Shown: piece after piece, positions 36,057 through 45,198 of the stretch
Numbering within the stretch: position 1 is the stretch's first letter
How the letters are laid out: each line of letters opens with the position of its first letter
Assembly: GCF_020696975.1 (NCBI RefSeq)
Contig: NZ_JAJGBK010000020.1
Span: 93,993-157,992 of the forward strand
Direction: 5' to 3'
DNA from: Methanoculleus sp.
Lineage (GTDB): Archaea; Halobacteriota; Methanomicrobia; Methanomicrobiales; Methanoculleaceae
DNA length: 64,000 nt
Notes under the pieces: generated by a model
The model's input: only the letters and a program-made list of their open reading frames with translations
What the model was told of the DNA's origin: nothing
The model's database searches: none
Position numbers and translations under genes: made by a program

Positions 36057-36879
36057 TCGGCTCCATCCCATGACTGCGGAGCCGGCCAGCGGTACCGAAC
36101 CTTTTGAGAAAGAGCGTAGCCGGATTTAGAAAGGCTCTCTCTTTGACGGGTTCATCCGTTCGACGGACTTCATCGAGGAGAACACGATGGACCTCGCGGG
36201 TATCGATATACGCGGATCTGATGGTGAAGAAGGCCGTTTACAACCTCATCGGCAACGTCGTTGACCATGGCCTCTTTCTGCTCGCCAGAATCCGCAGGAA
36301 CACCGGGATGGCGGTCCGGGGGACGGGATCTCTGGAGAGGAGCCGGTTACAGTTGTAAGGGCAGGCAGCCATCCCGTCCGTGCTGCGGTCAGTGATGGCC
36401 TCCTTCCCCTCGAAAGAGGTGAACGTGACCGGCACGTTCAGTGTGCTCGCCACGGCGAAAGACTGTAGGGTGCAATCGTCGCTGCCGCTTTGTCCTTCTC
36501 AGTCTATGGCGACACACCGGTCTTCCTCAGGCACGAGGGTATGGTCCCAACCCCCCTCTCCCCTAACCCGGTCCTGGCAAATATCAAAGCAATAGAGAGC
36601 GCCACCCGGGGGTCGTTACCTATCTCGACGGTCGCCGGACCTGTCCGAACCAGTTTGCGCTCTTTTGCCTCTTGCTCTCCATGTATGGAGAGCAGGGTTC
36701 ACTATATTTCATAGCCCTTTCCAAAGGATCACACAGGTTACCCGTTCCCCGTGGTAAGGCTGTCCAGGTTATAGCTTCACTTCACCCCTGTCTTACCTGC
36801 ATGGGCAACCGCAACCTTCAAGTGTTACGGTTCCAGGAATACCCTGCACTCTATATAGAACACTAGAGGTAACTGTCCT
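36057..36879. other. Decayed region after the MoxR/DUF58 operon
   Basis: About 820 bases without an intact gene. It contains the histidine-kinase scrap listed separately. Further on, short frames such as the one around 36490-36714 (VYGDTPVFLRHEG..., VLANIKAIESATRG) look like scraps of protein but match no family that I know. Confidence 0.5.
36197..36271 (+). pseudogene. Remnant of a histidine kinase ATPase domain (N-box)
   Basis: The plus strand reads VSIYADLMVKKAVYNLIGNV and then VDHG. This matches the start of the HATPase domain in methanogen sensor kinases (a pattern like VYADPMVEKVFYNLIDNALRHG), including the N-box Asn. The sequences before and after do not continue the domain in any frame, so this is a scrap of a lost kinase. 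Confidence 0.6.
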
Positions 36880-37574
36880 ATGGTTGGGGGACCGGAGAAG
36901 GACATAACCGTCGACGTCGTTGGCCTCGGATACGTCGGCTACCCCCCGTCGATGCGTTCACTCAGGATACCAGAACAACCGGGTATGCCCTTGACGCGAA
37001 CAAGATCGCCGGGATCAATGCGCAACCAGACAGCAACGTCATCGCCACCGTGGACCCGGCCAGGATTCGCGAGGCCGACACCGTACTCATCGCCGTCCCC
37101 GCCCTGGTGACGAAGGCAAAAGATCCCGACATCTCCTACGTCGTCTCGGCCGCCGAGACCGTCGCCGATATCGCTATCAAGGGACAGAACCAGGGCGGCA
37201 GGGTTATCCGGCATCCAGGGATCCTCATCCCGGGTCTGACCTCCAGAGAGAACGTCCCCGACACCCGGGCGAGCCCGGTCAGGAAGATAGTTCACGAACT
37301 CAAGGAGTCTGATACCGACATCTATGGCTACGACCGGCTCCCTTCACCCATCGAGATCGAGCGGCTCGGGGCGAAGCCGGCCGCCTTGCTTCGGGGAATC
37401 CGGGGCACGGTGGGCTCTATTACTGTTTATTCTCGACACAGCGCCTTTGCGTCGCTGAAACTTGATGCGTTGCCCACGAACCGCAACGGGGAGCCGATCG
37501 TTGTGGATATGATGGGGATGCCCCGGGGGAGCAACGGGAGGGTGTGGGAAGGATGCATGTACTGTACGTCGTAG
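36880..37574 (+). pseudogene. Broken UDP-N-acetylmannosamine-type nucleotide-sugar dehydrogenase
   Basis: The first frame (from ATG 36880) gives ITVDVVGLGYVGYPP, the NAD-binding loop of UDP-sugar dehydrogenases. After a run of six C at about 36944-36950 the coding continues in another frame with TGYALDANKIAGINAQPDSN, then ADTVLIAVPALVTKAKDPDI and SYVVSAAETV, all typical. After RHPGILIPGLTSREN the central part with the catalytic Cys is missing and the sequence jumps to the C-terminal domain (DIYGYDRLPSPIEIERLGAK, then HSAFASLKLDALPT). About 230 codons remain of about 430. One missing C in the run would explain the shift; the large deletion makes it a true pseudogene. It would have made an uronic-acid precursor for the glycan. 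Confidence 0.85.
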
Positions 37575-37622
37575 AGAGGTTCAGTTAGGTGAGGTCGGTC
37601 TCCGGAGGGGGAATAAACGGTT

Positions 37623-38708
37623 ATGATAGATGAGGAACAAGAAAAGAAGATCATCGTCACCGGGGGAGCGGGATTCATTGGTTCTGCTGTTATCCGTTAC
37701 CTGATTAAACTGTCCAGTCACACAGTGATTAATCTTGACAAGTTAACCTACGCGGGCAATCTGGAATCGCTCAAAGAGGTTGAGCACAGCCCACGCTATC
37801 ATTTCGAGCAGATAGACATCTGCGATCCGATTGGACTGCATAAGGTGCTTGAACGGTATCAACCGGATATTGTCATGCATCTTGCTGCAGAATCGCACGT
37901 AGATCGGTCTATTGACGGTCCTGCAGCATTTATTCAGACCAACATAATCGGAACCTATACCCTTCTCGAAGCATCCCGGAAGTACTGGGAAGGTCTCCCT
38001 CCGGAAAAACAGAACCAGTTCCGCTTCCACCACATCTCGACCGACGAAGTATACGGCGACCTGGGAGATGCCCAGGGACTTTTCACTGAAATCAGCCCGT
38101 ACGCACCAAGTTCGCCCTATTCTGCAAGTAAGGCAAGTTCGGATCACCTTGTCAGGGCCTGGGTCCGGACATATGGACTGCCGGCAGTAGTAACGAACTG
38201 CTCCAACAATTACGGCCCGTACCAGTTCCCGGAAAAACTCATCCCACTCACGATTCTCAATGCCCTGGAGGGCAGGTCCTTGCCGATATATGGTAAAGGC
38301 GATCAGATTCGTGACTGGCTCTACGTCGAAGACCACGCTCGGGCCCTCTGCCTGGTGGCCACACAGGGGGAAGCTGGTGAGACCTACAACATCGGTGGGC
38401 GCAATGAAAAACGGAACCTCGAAGTCGTACAGATGATCTGCGAGTTACTCGAAGAACTGGCTCCCAATAAACCTGAGGGCATCAAGCATTATCACGACCT
38501 GATCACATTTGTGCAGGACCGACCCGGCCATGACAGACATTACGCTATCGATCCTACCAAAATACAGACTGAACTTGGCTGGGTTCCTGTGGAGACGTTT
38601 GAGACCGGTCTTCGCAAGACTGCTGAGTGGTATCTAGGGAACCAGACCTGGTGCAAGAGAGTTCAGGACGGCTCCTATCGAAGAGAGAGGCTGGGTGTCG
38701 GCATATGA
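37623..38708 (+). CDS. rfbB: dTDP-glucose 4,6-dehydratase
   Basis: A 361-residue extended short-chain dehydrogenase that converts dTDP-glucose to dTDP-4-keto-6-deoxyglucose with bound NAD. The NAD loop is [18 protein letters not shown]. The substrate and catalytic regions include [29 protein letters not shown] (the Thr-Asp-Glu triad) and [15 protein letters not shown] with the YxxxK pair. Length is normal. The stop overlaps the rfbA start as ATGA. It is the second step of the dTDP-sugar route, after the gene that follows it. Confidence 0.95.
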   Translation: MIDEEQEKKIIVTGGAGFIGSAVIRYLIKLSSHTVINLDKLTYAGNLESLKEVEHSPRYHFEQIDICDPIGLHKVLERYQPDIVMHLAAESHVDRSIDGPAAFIQTNIIGTYTLLEASRKYWEGLPPEKQNQFRFHHISTDEVYGDLGDAQGLFTEISPYAPSSPYSASKASSDHLVRAWVRTYGLPAVVTNCSNNYGPYQFPEKLIPLTILNALEGRSLPIYGKGDQIRDWLYVEDHARALCLVATQGEAGETYNIGGRNEKRNLEVVQMICELLEELAPNKPEGIKHYHDLITFVQDRPGHDRHYAIDPTKIQTELGWVPVETFETGLRKTAEWYLGNQTWCKRVQDGSYRRERLGVGI

Positions 38709-39589
38709 AGGGCATCGTACTCGCCGGCGGCAGCGGAACCCGGCTCTATCCCATTACCCGGGGTATATCCAAGCATCTCCTGCCGATATATGACAAGCCC
38801 ATGATCTACTACCCCTTATCGGTGCTGATGCTCGCAGAGATCCGGGATATCCTGATCATCACCACCCCGGAGGATCAAGACGGCTATATCCGGCTCCTCG
38901 GGGATGGGACCCAGTTCGGGATCAACCTGACGTACGCGATTCAGCCCAATCCCGACGGGCTGGCCCAGGCCTTCATCATCGGTGAGGAGTTTATCGGCAA
39001 CGACCATGTGTGCCTGATCCTGGGGGACAACATCTTCTATGGCCTAAACTTTACTCCCCGGCTCAAGAAAGCCCGCAACCAAAATGTCGGTGCAACGGTG
39101 TTTGGATACCAGGTACAAAATCCAGAGCACTTCGGTGTTGTGACGTTCGATGAACAGATGAGGGTTCTTTCCATCGATGAGAAGCCGGCCTACCCCAGGT
39201 CGAACTATGCCGTTACCGGCCTCTACTTCTACGATAATGACGTCGTGAAGATTGCCAAACAGGTCAAGCCATCGGACCGTGGCGAACTCGAGATTACAAG
39301 CATTAACCAGGTGTACATGGAACGTGGCACCCTCAACGTAGAACTGCTCGGGCGAGGCTTCGCCTGGCTGGATACGGGCACCCATGACAGCCTGCTCGAC
39401 GCCGCACAGTTCGTTGAGACCATAGAGAAGCGGCAGGGCTACAAGATAGCCTGCCTGGAGGAGATTGCCTGGCGCAACGGCTGGCTAACCGCCGAGCAGG
39501 TACGGGAACTCGCGCAACCTATAGCAAAGAACGGCTATGGATGTTATCTCCTCGAACTGCTGGGATTCGATGCGAGGAGGACAACATGA
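38705..39589 (+). CDS. rfbA: Glucose-1-phosphate thymidylyltransferase
   Basis: A 294-residue nucleotidyltransferase that joins dTTP and glucose-1-phosphate to dTDP-glucose. The N-terminal [20 protein letters not shown] is the diagnostic nucleotide-binding loop, and [13 protein letters not shown] carries the metal-binding Asp. [20 protein letters not shown] and [15 protein letters not shown] complete the family pattern. The ATG at 38705 is chosen by the MKG start and overlaps rfbB by four bases. The next gene starts in its stop codon. Confidence 0.96.
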   Translation: MKGIVLAGGSGTRLYPITRGISKHLLPIYDKPMIYYPLSVLMLAEIRDILIITTPEDQDGYIRLLGDGTQFGINLTYAIQPNPDGLAQAFIIGEEFIGNDHVCLILGDNIFYGLNFTPRLKKARNQNVGATVFGYQVQNPEHFGVVTFDEQMRVLSIDEKPAYPRSNYAVTGLYFYDNDVVKIAKQVKPSDRGELEITSINQVYMERGTLNVELLGRGFAWLDTGTHDSLLDAAQFVETIEKRQGYKIACLEEIAWRNGWLTAEQVRELAQPIAKNGYGCYLLELLGFDARRTT

Positions 39590-40713
39590 TCCCGGTGACC
39601 AGGCCCCATCTCCCGGAGATGAGCAGGTACCTTGGATACATTGAACGCTGCTACCAGAATAACCAGCTTACGAACAACGGTCCCCTGGTGCAGGAGTTGA
39701 AGGCCCGCCTTGAAGACTACCTGGGTGTACAGAATCTCCTCCCGGTGGCCAACGGGACCCTTGCTCTCCAGATAGCCTATAAGGTTCTTGGCATCTCCAG
39801 GGTAGCCATCACCACGCCGTTCACATTCGTAGCGACGAGCAGTTCCCTCAAATGGGGGGGGATTGAGCCGGTCTATGCCGATATCGACGCGAGCAGCCTG
39901 AACTTGTCTCCTCAAAAGGCCGAGATGATCCTGGATCCTGAGGTTACAGCCCTGGTTCCGGTCCATGTATACGGAAATCCCTGTAATGTAGAAGCCTTCG
40001 ACCGAATTGCAAAGGATCATGGCCTGAAGGTGATCTATGATGCTGCCCATGCTTTCGGCGTACGGTTAAACGGCAAAAGCGTTCTGCAGTGGGGTGACGC
40101 CGCCACGCTCAGTTTTCACGCGACGAAAGTGTTTCACACCGTTGAAGGCGGGGCAATAGTCTTTAAAAAGCGCGAGGACTACGAGCGGGCGTGCAGGCTC
40201 ATCAACTTCGGTTACGAAGAGGGAGAGGTCGCCGATGAGGGGATAAATGCCAAAATGAGCGAGTTCCATGCTGCCATGGGGTTGTGCATGCTGGACGAGA
40301 TCGATAGTGTTCTTCAGGAGCGGGAAGAGATTTATAAACGCTATTATGAGGCATTAAAGGATCATTTCGAGATACCCGTATGGAAAGAGGGCGCCACGCG
40401 GAACTATGCCTACTTCCCTGTGCTCTTTCCTTCGGAGGATGCGCTGCTCAAAACCCAGCAGCGTCTGAACGATGCGGGGATATTTCCAAGGCGGTACTTC
40501 TATCCTTCGCTGGATGCGCTGAATGGATACGCCCGGCCAGATAAAGGAAATCCCATCTCAAGGAGCAGAGCGGACAGAGTGCTCTGTCTTCCTCTATACT
40601 CAGCGCTTCCGTTAGAAGTCCAGGATAAAATCATTGAGATAACGGTCTCATCACAGAAACTCTATGCCAGGACGCCATCGGAGTTCTCCATGATGAGTTT
40701 GACGGGGGGATGA
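39586..40713 (+). CDS. DegT/DnrJ/EryC1/StrS sugar aminotransferase
   Basis: A 375-residue PLP enzyme that puts an amino group on a keto sugar. GAGGAGG precedes the ATG, which overlaps the rfbA stop. Typical stretches are [51 protein letters not shown] (PLP-binding Asp) and [15 protein letters not shown], in which the Lys after HAT binds PLP. With rfbA and rfbB directly before it, the likely product is a dTDP-4-amino-4,6-dideoxyhexose (VioA or WecE type) or a 3-amino sugar if an isomerase exists elsewhere. The last about 83 bases overlap the converging GT2 gene. Confidence 0.92.
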   Translation: MIPVTRPHLPEMSRYLGYIERCYQNNQLTNNGPLVQELKARLEDYLGVQNLLPVANGTLALQIAYKVLGISRVAITTPFTFVATSSSLKWGGIEPVYADIDASSLNLSPQKAEMILDPEVTALVPVHVYGNPCNVEAFDRIAKDHGLKVIYDAAHAFGVRLNGKSVLQWGDAATLSFHATKVFHTVEGGAIVFKKREDYERACRLINFGYEEGEVADEGINAKMSEFHAAMGLCMLDEIDSVLQEREEIYKRYYEALKDHFEIPVWKEGATRNYAYFPVLFPSEDALLKTQQRLNDAGIFPRRYFYPSLDALNGYARPDKGNPISRSRADRVLCLPLYSALPLEVQDKIIEITVSSQKLYARTPSEFSMMSLTGG

Positions 40714-41731
40714 TGCTCACCAGCGAGTTCAGGATCAGCCCCGATGTCACGAGCAGCAGCCCAAGGGTAAGTGCAGCAACCCCGCCGATGAAGACGATGT
40801 AGTGGAACTGGGCGGTGCGATAGTACTCGGAGTAGGTGTAGGTCTCTGCGCAGATCCCTGTGAGAGCGATGAGGAAGCCCGGAACGCTGAAGGAGAGGAG
40901 CGGCCGCTTATAGCCGATCAAACCGACGATTCGGGCGAGGACTCCAAAGCCGTGGGAGATGGGGTTCTTCTTGTGCTTGTGGGGAACGTCATAGGTAACC
41001 GAGATCGGGACTTCAGTCATCCGGAGGTTGATCGATGCGAAGTGAGCGATCATGTCCGATTCGATGGTGTAGCCCTCTGATGCGAAGTTCAGGTTATCGA
41101 GAGCCCGGCGGGAGAGCGCCCGGAAGCCAGATTGGGAGTCGGTCGTCACGAACTCCCCGTCTGTCGAGAGATTCGTGAACCCGTTGAGGACCTTCTGCCC
41201 GGCGACGCGATACTTCGGGATCTTTACCCCGGTGTCCAGGAACCGGGAGCCGATGACGAGGTCGGCCTCCCCCGCGAGCACCGGGGCCACGACGGCTGGA
41301 ATCTCAGCGGGATCATGCTGGCCATCGCCGTCGAGCATCACAACGGCTTCGAAGCCAATCTCGCGAGCTCGGGCAAACCCGGCCGTCATCGCCTTCGCCT
41401 TGCCCCCGTTATCCAGCATCTCGATGACGTCCGCGCCCGCGAGCCGGGCGATCTCGGCGGTCCGGTCGGTCGAGCCGTCGTCGATGACGATGACCCGGTC
41501 GACGTGCTGCTGTGCCTGGAGGACGACCGATCCAATAACCAGCCCCTCGTTGTAAGCCGGGATGATGGCAGCGAGGGTCCGGGAGGCAATGGCCTGCTGC
41601 CATGGTTGCTTTCCAGAATCGCAGGAGGTTACGCCTGTATGAAGATGAGTTCTTTCTCTCCTGTTACTACCGTGCCTGACAATCTCTCCGGTCGTGCGGG
41701 CGGTAGGGGAGGCAGTTACGCAGGTGCTCAT
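40631..41731 (-). CDS. Family 2 glycosyltransferase with membrane anchor (DPM1-like)
   Basis: A 366-residue GT2 of the same kind as the one at 27348-28409. The catalytic part has LAAIIPAYNEGLVIGSVVLQ, VIVIDDGSTDRTAEIARLAG and AVVMLDGDGQHDPAEIPAV (DxD), then SQSGFRALSRRALDNL. Two hydrophobic helices follow (about 285-345). It probably loads sugar onto a polyprenyl phosphate. The ATG at 41731 is chosen because AGGAG lies eight bases upstream; the frame runs on to a TTG at 41776. The final about 25 residues ([19 protein letters not shown]...) look non-native and lie antisense to the end of the DegT gene. Confidence 0.88.
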   Translation of the reverse strand: MSTCVTASPTARTTGEIVRHGSNRRERTHLHTGVTSCDSGKQPWQQAIASRTLAAIIPAYNEGLVIGSVVLQAQQHVDRVIVIDDGSTDRTAEIARLAGADVIEMLDNGGKAKAMTAGFARAREIGFEAVVMLDGDGQHDPAEIPAVVAPVLAGEADLVIGSRFLDTGVKIPKYRVAGQKVLNGFTNLSTDGEFVTTDSQSGFRALSRRALDNLNFASEGYTIESDMIAHFASINLRMTEVPISVTYDVPHKHKKNPISHGFGVLARIVGLIGYKRPLLSFSVPGFLIALTGICAETYTYSEYYRTAQFHYIVFIGGVAALTLGLLLVTSGLILNSLVSIIPPSNSSWRTPMASWHRVSVMRPLSQ

Positions 41732-43185
41732 TGCGGCGGCTCCTGGCGTGGGAACATGAGAACCGGAGTCGAGCAAACTTCCTGCTCCTGGAATGCCCTA
41801 AGGTAGGGGGCGTGATCCCACACCCAAGCGGACTGAGTGTTGTTCTTACCTTCACCTGACCCCGGCAGGGCCACGCACGCCGGGTAAAACGGTATCCACA
41901 CGGGTACCACGGAAACACACCCTAACGCAGGCCCGTATCCGACTGCGTCACTGCCCGCCTGGATGAGGCGAGCGGCCCCCGTCCTGATAGCGACTGCCGG
42001 ACGGGGGATGGGTTCCTGGCACCTGGGCCTGATGCTACGGTGTTAATTGTACTATATAAACATTTCATTCGAGCTGCTTAAGAAGAAAACTGGGGGAGGC
42101 CCATATACCCGAGATATCTGCATATACTGCTGCTTAATGGAGTGATTTGCGTGTCCGGAACCGGGGCGACTTGTTTGAGTGGAACTATAATAGTTGTATA
42201 TATCCTTTTCACAGCGTTATTGACCCGGGGATGTCGTGATTTGAATAATATTAAAAATCCAACCTTCTTAAAGAAAAATTATTTCATCTCCATGAATCAA
42301 GGGACGATCGGCGGGGAGTCTCAGTAAAGTTAGGGTGCTGATTACCCTGGTCGCCTTTTGCGAGGCAGCAGGGGTCCCTTCCGACCTGAACTATCGAGAT
42401 TCATCACCGGCAGATAACGTGGAAATCGGGTGCGATGGCAGGAAATTCATCGAGAGGATCCCGACCTGCCGAGGGTATTCTGGTATTTCACAAAAGCAAT
42501 CGCGATATGGAGTTTACTGCTGTTCTTCATGGATGTGCGCGCCACCATTGTCAGGAGAACTCCAGACCAGACCGGGAGTTTTGCCGGGTTGGTGGCCCCC
42601 ACTGCAAGGAAAACGACAGGGACAGAATAACCCGGGTAGGACTCTTCTTCTTTTCCGAAGCGCTGCTCGGCCTGCAGCCAGGTTGCCGCGGTCATGGCGA
42701 TCAGGACTGGACAGCAGTTGAAAGAGAAGGATCTTCGGGCTATCCTGAGACCGACGAACCCGGGAGGTCAGGCTCCGACGACTCGCGTTGGTCGGGTCTA
42801 TCCCATGACGTGGTGCTGCGGATGGAAGCCACAAAGACTGCTCTCTCTGTATGAACTCCGGAACGCATAGGTTCAATTTTTTTCGTAGTTTACCATCGTT
42901 TTATCTCCCGTTCCCGCCCATACTCCTGCGTAGCGCGCCGAATGGACAGGCGGCTCTTGCCTGATGCAGGCACACCAATCCAGCGACTCACGCCGCGCGG
43001 AGTCCGGCACACGGGCAATTGCCGGATCAACGGCAGGTTTCCGGGGACTTCCCAAAAATGGCAGTTCCACAGCGATCGAAATCGTGCTTCCTCACTCGAC
43101 GTGTAGACGCGTGTCACAGAAAACGTTAATAAGAGGATATCAAAGTCAGCAGTAGGCACCGCCGGACCGGGCGGGGTGTGGTGAT
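41732..43185. other. Long stretch without an intact gene
   Basis: About 1.45 kb. TACTATATAAACATT near 42050 could be a promoter but no gene follows. The stretch 42470-42660 reads ILVFHKSNRDMEFTAVLHGC and then ARHHCQENSRPD in one frame, which may be a decayed Cys-containing protein. After it comes the duplicated gene end listed separately. The last 350 bases before the ABC transporter show nothing. Confidence 0.45.
42655..42830 (+). pseudogene. Decayed second copy of the 3' end of the gene at 35265-36056
   Basis: In one frame this reads CSACSQVAAVMAIRTGQQLK and then DLRAILRPTNPGRSGSDDSR, which lines up with CSLLAAITAIGAGQPM... and LRVILRPAGAERSGSDNSH of the intact gene. At the DNA level ATCCTGAGACCG, GAGGTCAGGCTCCGA and the region after the stop (TCGG, then TCTATCCCATGAC against TCCATCCCATGAC) also match, so the copy includes non-coding sequence beyond the gene. 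It has the same orientation as the intact copy about 6.7 kb away and lacks everything upstream. Confidence 0.7.
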
Positions 43186-44091
43186 ATGATACGAACAGAG
43201 AGCCTCACGAAGGTGTACAACGGCAAGGCGGCCGTCGACGGCCTGGACCTTGAGGTCGGGGAAGGCGAGATATTCGGTTTCCTCGGCCCGAACGGAGCGG
43301 GGAAGAGCACGACGATCCTGATGCTCACCGGGATGATCGAGCCCACCGGCGGGCGGTGCCTGGTCGATGGGATCGAGGTCGCGAAAGACCCGCTGAAGGT
43401 GAAGGAGATCATCGGCTACCTCCCCGAAGACGTCGGGTTCTACGGGAACATGACCGGCGAGCAGAACCTGGACTATTTCGCCCGGTTCTACGGGATGGAC
43501 GCGCGGGAGCGGAAAGAGCGGATCGCGAAACTCCTCGAACTCGTCCACCTCGACGGCGTTACCCAGAAGGCCGGCGAATACTCCCGCGGGATGAAGCAGC
43601 GGCTCGGGCTTGCCCAGGCGCTGATCAACGATCCGAAGGTGCTCTTCCTCGACGAACCGACGGCAAACCTCGATCCCGAGGGCGTCAGGGAGTACCGTGA
43701 ACTCGTCGAGCACCTCGCCGGCGAGGGAAAGACGATCTTCGTCTCCTCACATATCCTCTCAGAAGTCAGGGAGGTCTGCCGGACCGTCGGGCTGCTTGCA
43801 AAGGGAAGACTCGTCGCGCAGGGGACGCTTGAGGAGGTCGCCCGGGCGCTTGCTCCCTCTGACGGTGATGCCGTCCGGATCGTCGTCGAGACCCGGGAGC
43901 GCCTGCCGGAACTCGAGGATCCCGAGATCATATCCGTCGAGCGGAACGGGACGCGGGCGGTCGTCCGGGCGAAGGCCGACATCCGCGACCGGCTCACGGA
44001 GACTCTCTTTCTGGAGGGGCTTCACGTGCGGGAGATGCGCATAGAAGAGCCGGATATCGAGGACGTCTTCATGGCGGCCTACCGGAGGTAA
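43186..44091 (+). CDS. ABC transporter ATP-binding protein
   Basis: A 301-residue ATPase subunit. Walker A is FLGPNGAGKSTTILMLTG (about residues 34-44), the signature is YSRGMKQRLGLAQAL, Walker B is VLFLDEPTANLDPEG and the switch His is in VSSHILSEV. The C-terminal about 90 residues are the usual extension of ABC-2 type (CcmA/NatA-like) exporters. It is three bases upstream of the permease. Substrate unknown; the pairing with a NEW3-type protein suggests a surface or lipid substrate (inference). Confidence 0.95.
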   Translation: MIRTESLTKVYNGKAAVDGLDLEVGEGEIFGFLGPNGAGKSTTILMLTGMIEPTGGRCLVDGIEVAKDPLKVKEIIGYLPEDVGFYGNMTGEQNLDYFARFYGMDARERKERIAKLLELVHLDGVTQKAGEYSRGMKQRLGLAQALINDPKVLFLDEPTANLDPEGVREYRELVEHLAGEGKTIFVSSHILSEVREVCRTVGLLAKGRLVAQGTLEEVARALAPSDGDAVRIVVETRERLPELEDPEIISVERNGTRAVVRAKADIRDRLTETLFLEGLHVREMRIEEPDIEDVFMAAYRR

Positions 44092-44093
44092 GA

Positions 44094-45194
44094 ATGGCGG
44101 TCGATCGGTTACTCAACGTAGCACGAAAAGAGTTCTCGGATCACATCACCAGCAGGCGGTTCATCATCATCCTCGGCTTGCTTCTCGTGATATCGGCGAT
44201 CAGCATCCACGACGGCATCGAGAACTACAACAACAGCCTTGAATCGTATAACGAGCAGCTCCAGCGTATGCAGGAGCTCGAAGACCCGTACACGAGCTGG
44301 ATGCCCCAGAAACCCTCGATCATGTTCGTCTTCATATCGATGATGAGTTACATGACGATGCTCGGCGGCATCCTTGCCATTGCCATCGGGTTTGACCTGG
44401 TCTCAAAGGAGAAGGAGACACGGTCCTTGAAGTCGCTCCTCTCCCACCCGCTTTACAGGGACGAGATCATCAACGGCAAGGCCCTCGGGGGTGTTGGGGC
44501 TCTGGGGTTCGCCATGGCGCTCGCACTCGCCATCGCCCTCGGGCTGCTCCTCATCTTCTCGATCGTCCCGACACTGGAGGAGTTTGCCGCCATCCTGATC
44601 TTCGGGGCGGTCTCGCTCGGGTTCCTGCTCGCCTACTTCGCCGTCGCGCTCACGATGTCGACGGCTGCAAAAGAGAGCGGGAACGCGCTGATCTACACCC
44701 TGGTGATCTTCTTTGCGGTCTCCTCGCTCCTTCCCATGTTCGGGGCGATGGCCGCGGATGCCTTCGCTGGCGATCCCCCCGAGATGCCCGAGATGCCTCC
44801 CATGCCGAGAGAGGTCGTGCGGACCTCGAGCGGCGGAGGCTATTTCGTCAGCACCGCCTCGCAGAACGTGGTCTACGGCGGAGCCGACGACCCGGCATGG
44901 AGAGAGTATGAAGAGGAGATGCAGAACTACATAGATAAACGGCGGTTTATCAACGATATCTCGAACCTCCTCTCGCCGCAGATGAACTACTACACCGTCG
45001 CGATAGCGGTGACGAACCCGCAGATCATGGCGACGATGGATGCACCTGTGCCCTATGGTATGGCACCAGAGGAGAAGCCCGGTCTTGCCGAAGCCCTGGG
45101 CCGGGTCTGGATGAACATCGCCGCACTCATCGTCTTCCCGTCGGCCTTCTTCGCCGCGACCTACGTGAAGTTCATGCGGATGGATATCAGGTGA
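44094..45194 (+). CDS. ABC-2 type transporter permease
   Basis: A 366-residue membrane protein. One helix near the N-terminus (RFIIILGLLLVISAISI) is followed by a large outside loop, then about five helices (GGILAIAIGFDLVS, LGFAMALALAIALGLLLIF, ILIFGAVSLGFLLAYFAVAL, YTLVIFFAVSSLLPMFGAMA, IAALIVFPSAFFAATYV). SKEKETRSLKSLLSHPLYRD is the typical cytoplasmic segment of ABC-2 permeases. A long Met/Pro-rich outside loop (about 225-320) is notable. It works with the ATPase before it. Confidence 0.92.
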   Translation: MAVDRLLNVARKEFSDHITSRRFIIILGLLLVISAISIHDGIENYNNSLESYNEQLQRMQELEDPYTSWMPQKPSIMFVFISMMSYMTMLGGILAIAIGFDLVSKEKETRSLKSLLSHPLYRDEIINGKALGGVGALGFAMALALAIALGLLLIFSIVPTLEEFAAILIFGAVSLGFLLAYFAVALTMSTAAKESGNALIYTLVIFFAVSSLLPMFGAMAADAFAGDPPEMPEMPPMPREVVRTSSGGGYFVSTASQNVVYGGADDPAWREYEEEMQNYIDKRRFINDISNLLSPQMNYYTVAIAVTNPQIMATMDAPVPYGMAPEEKPGLAEALGRVWMNIAALIVFPSAFFAATYVKFMRMDIR

Positions 45195-45198
45195 GGAG

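Noticed and set aside
42435..42854. 139-codon frame covering the decayed region
   Set aside because: It crosses two unrelated remnants; the similarity to the gene end at 36 kb lies partly in other frames, so it is not one gene.
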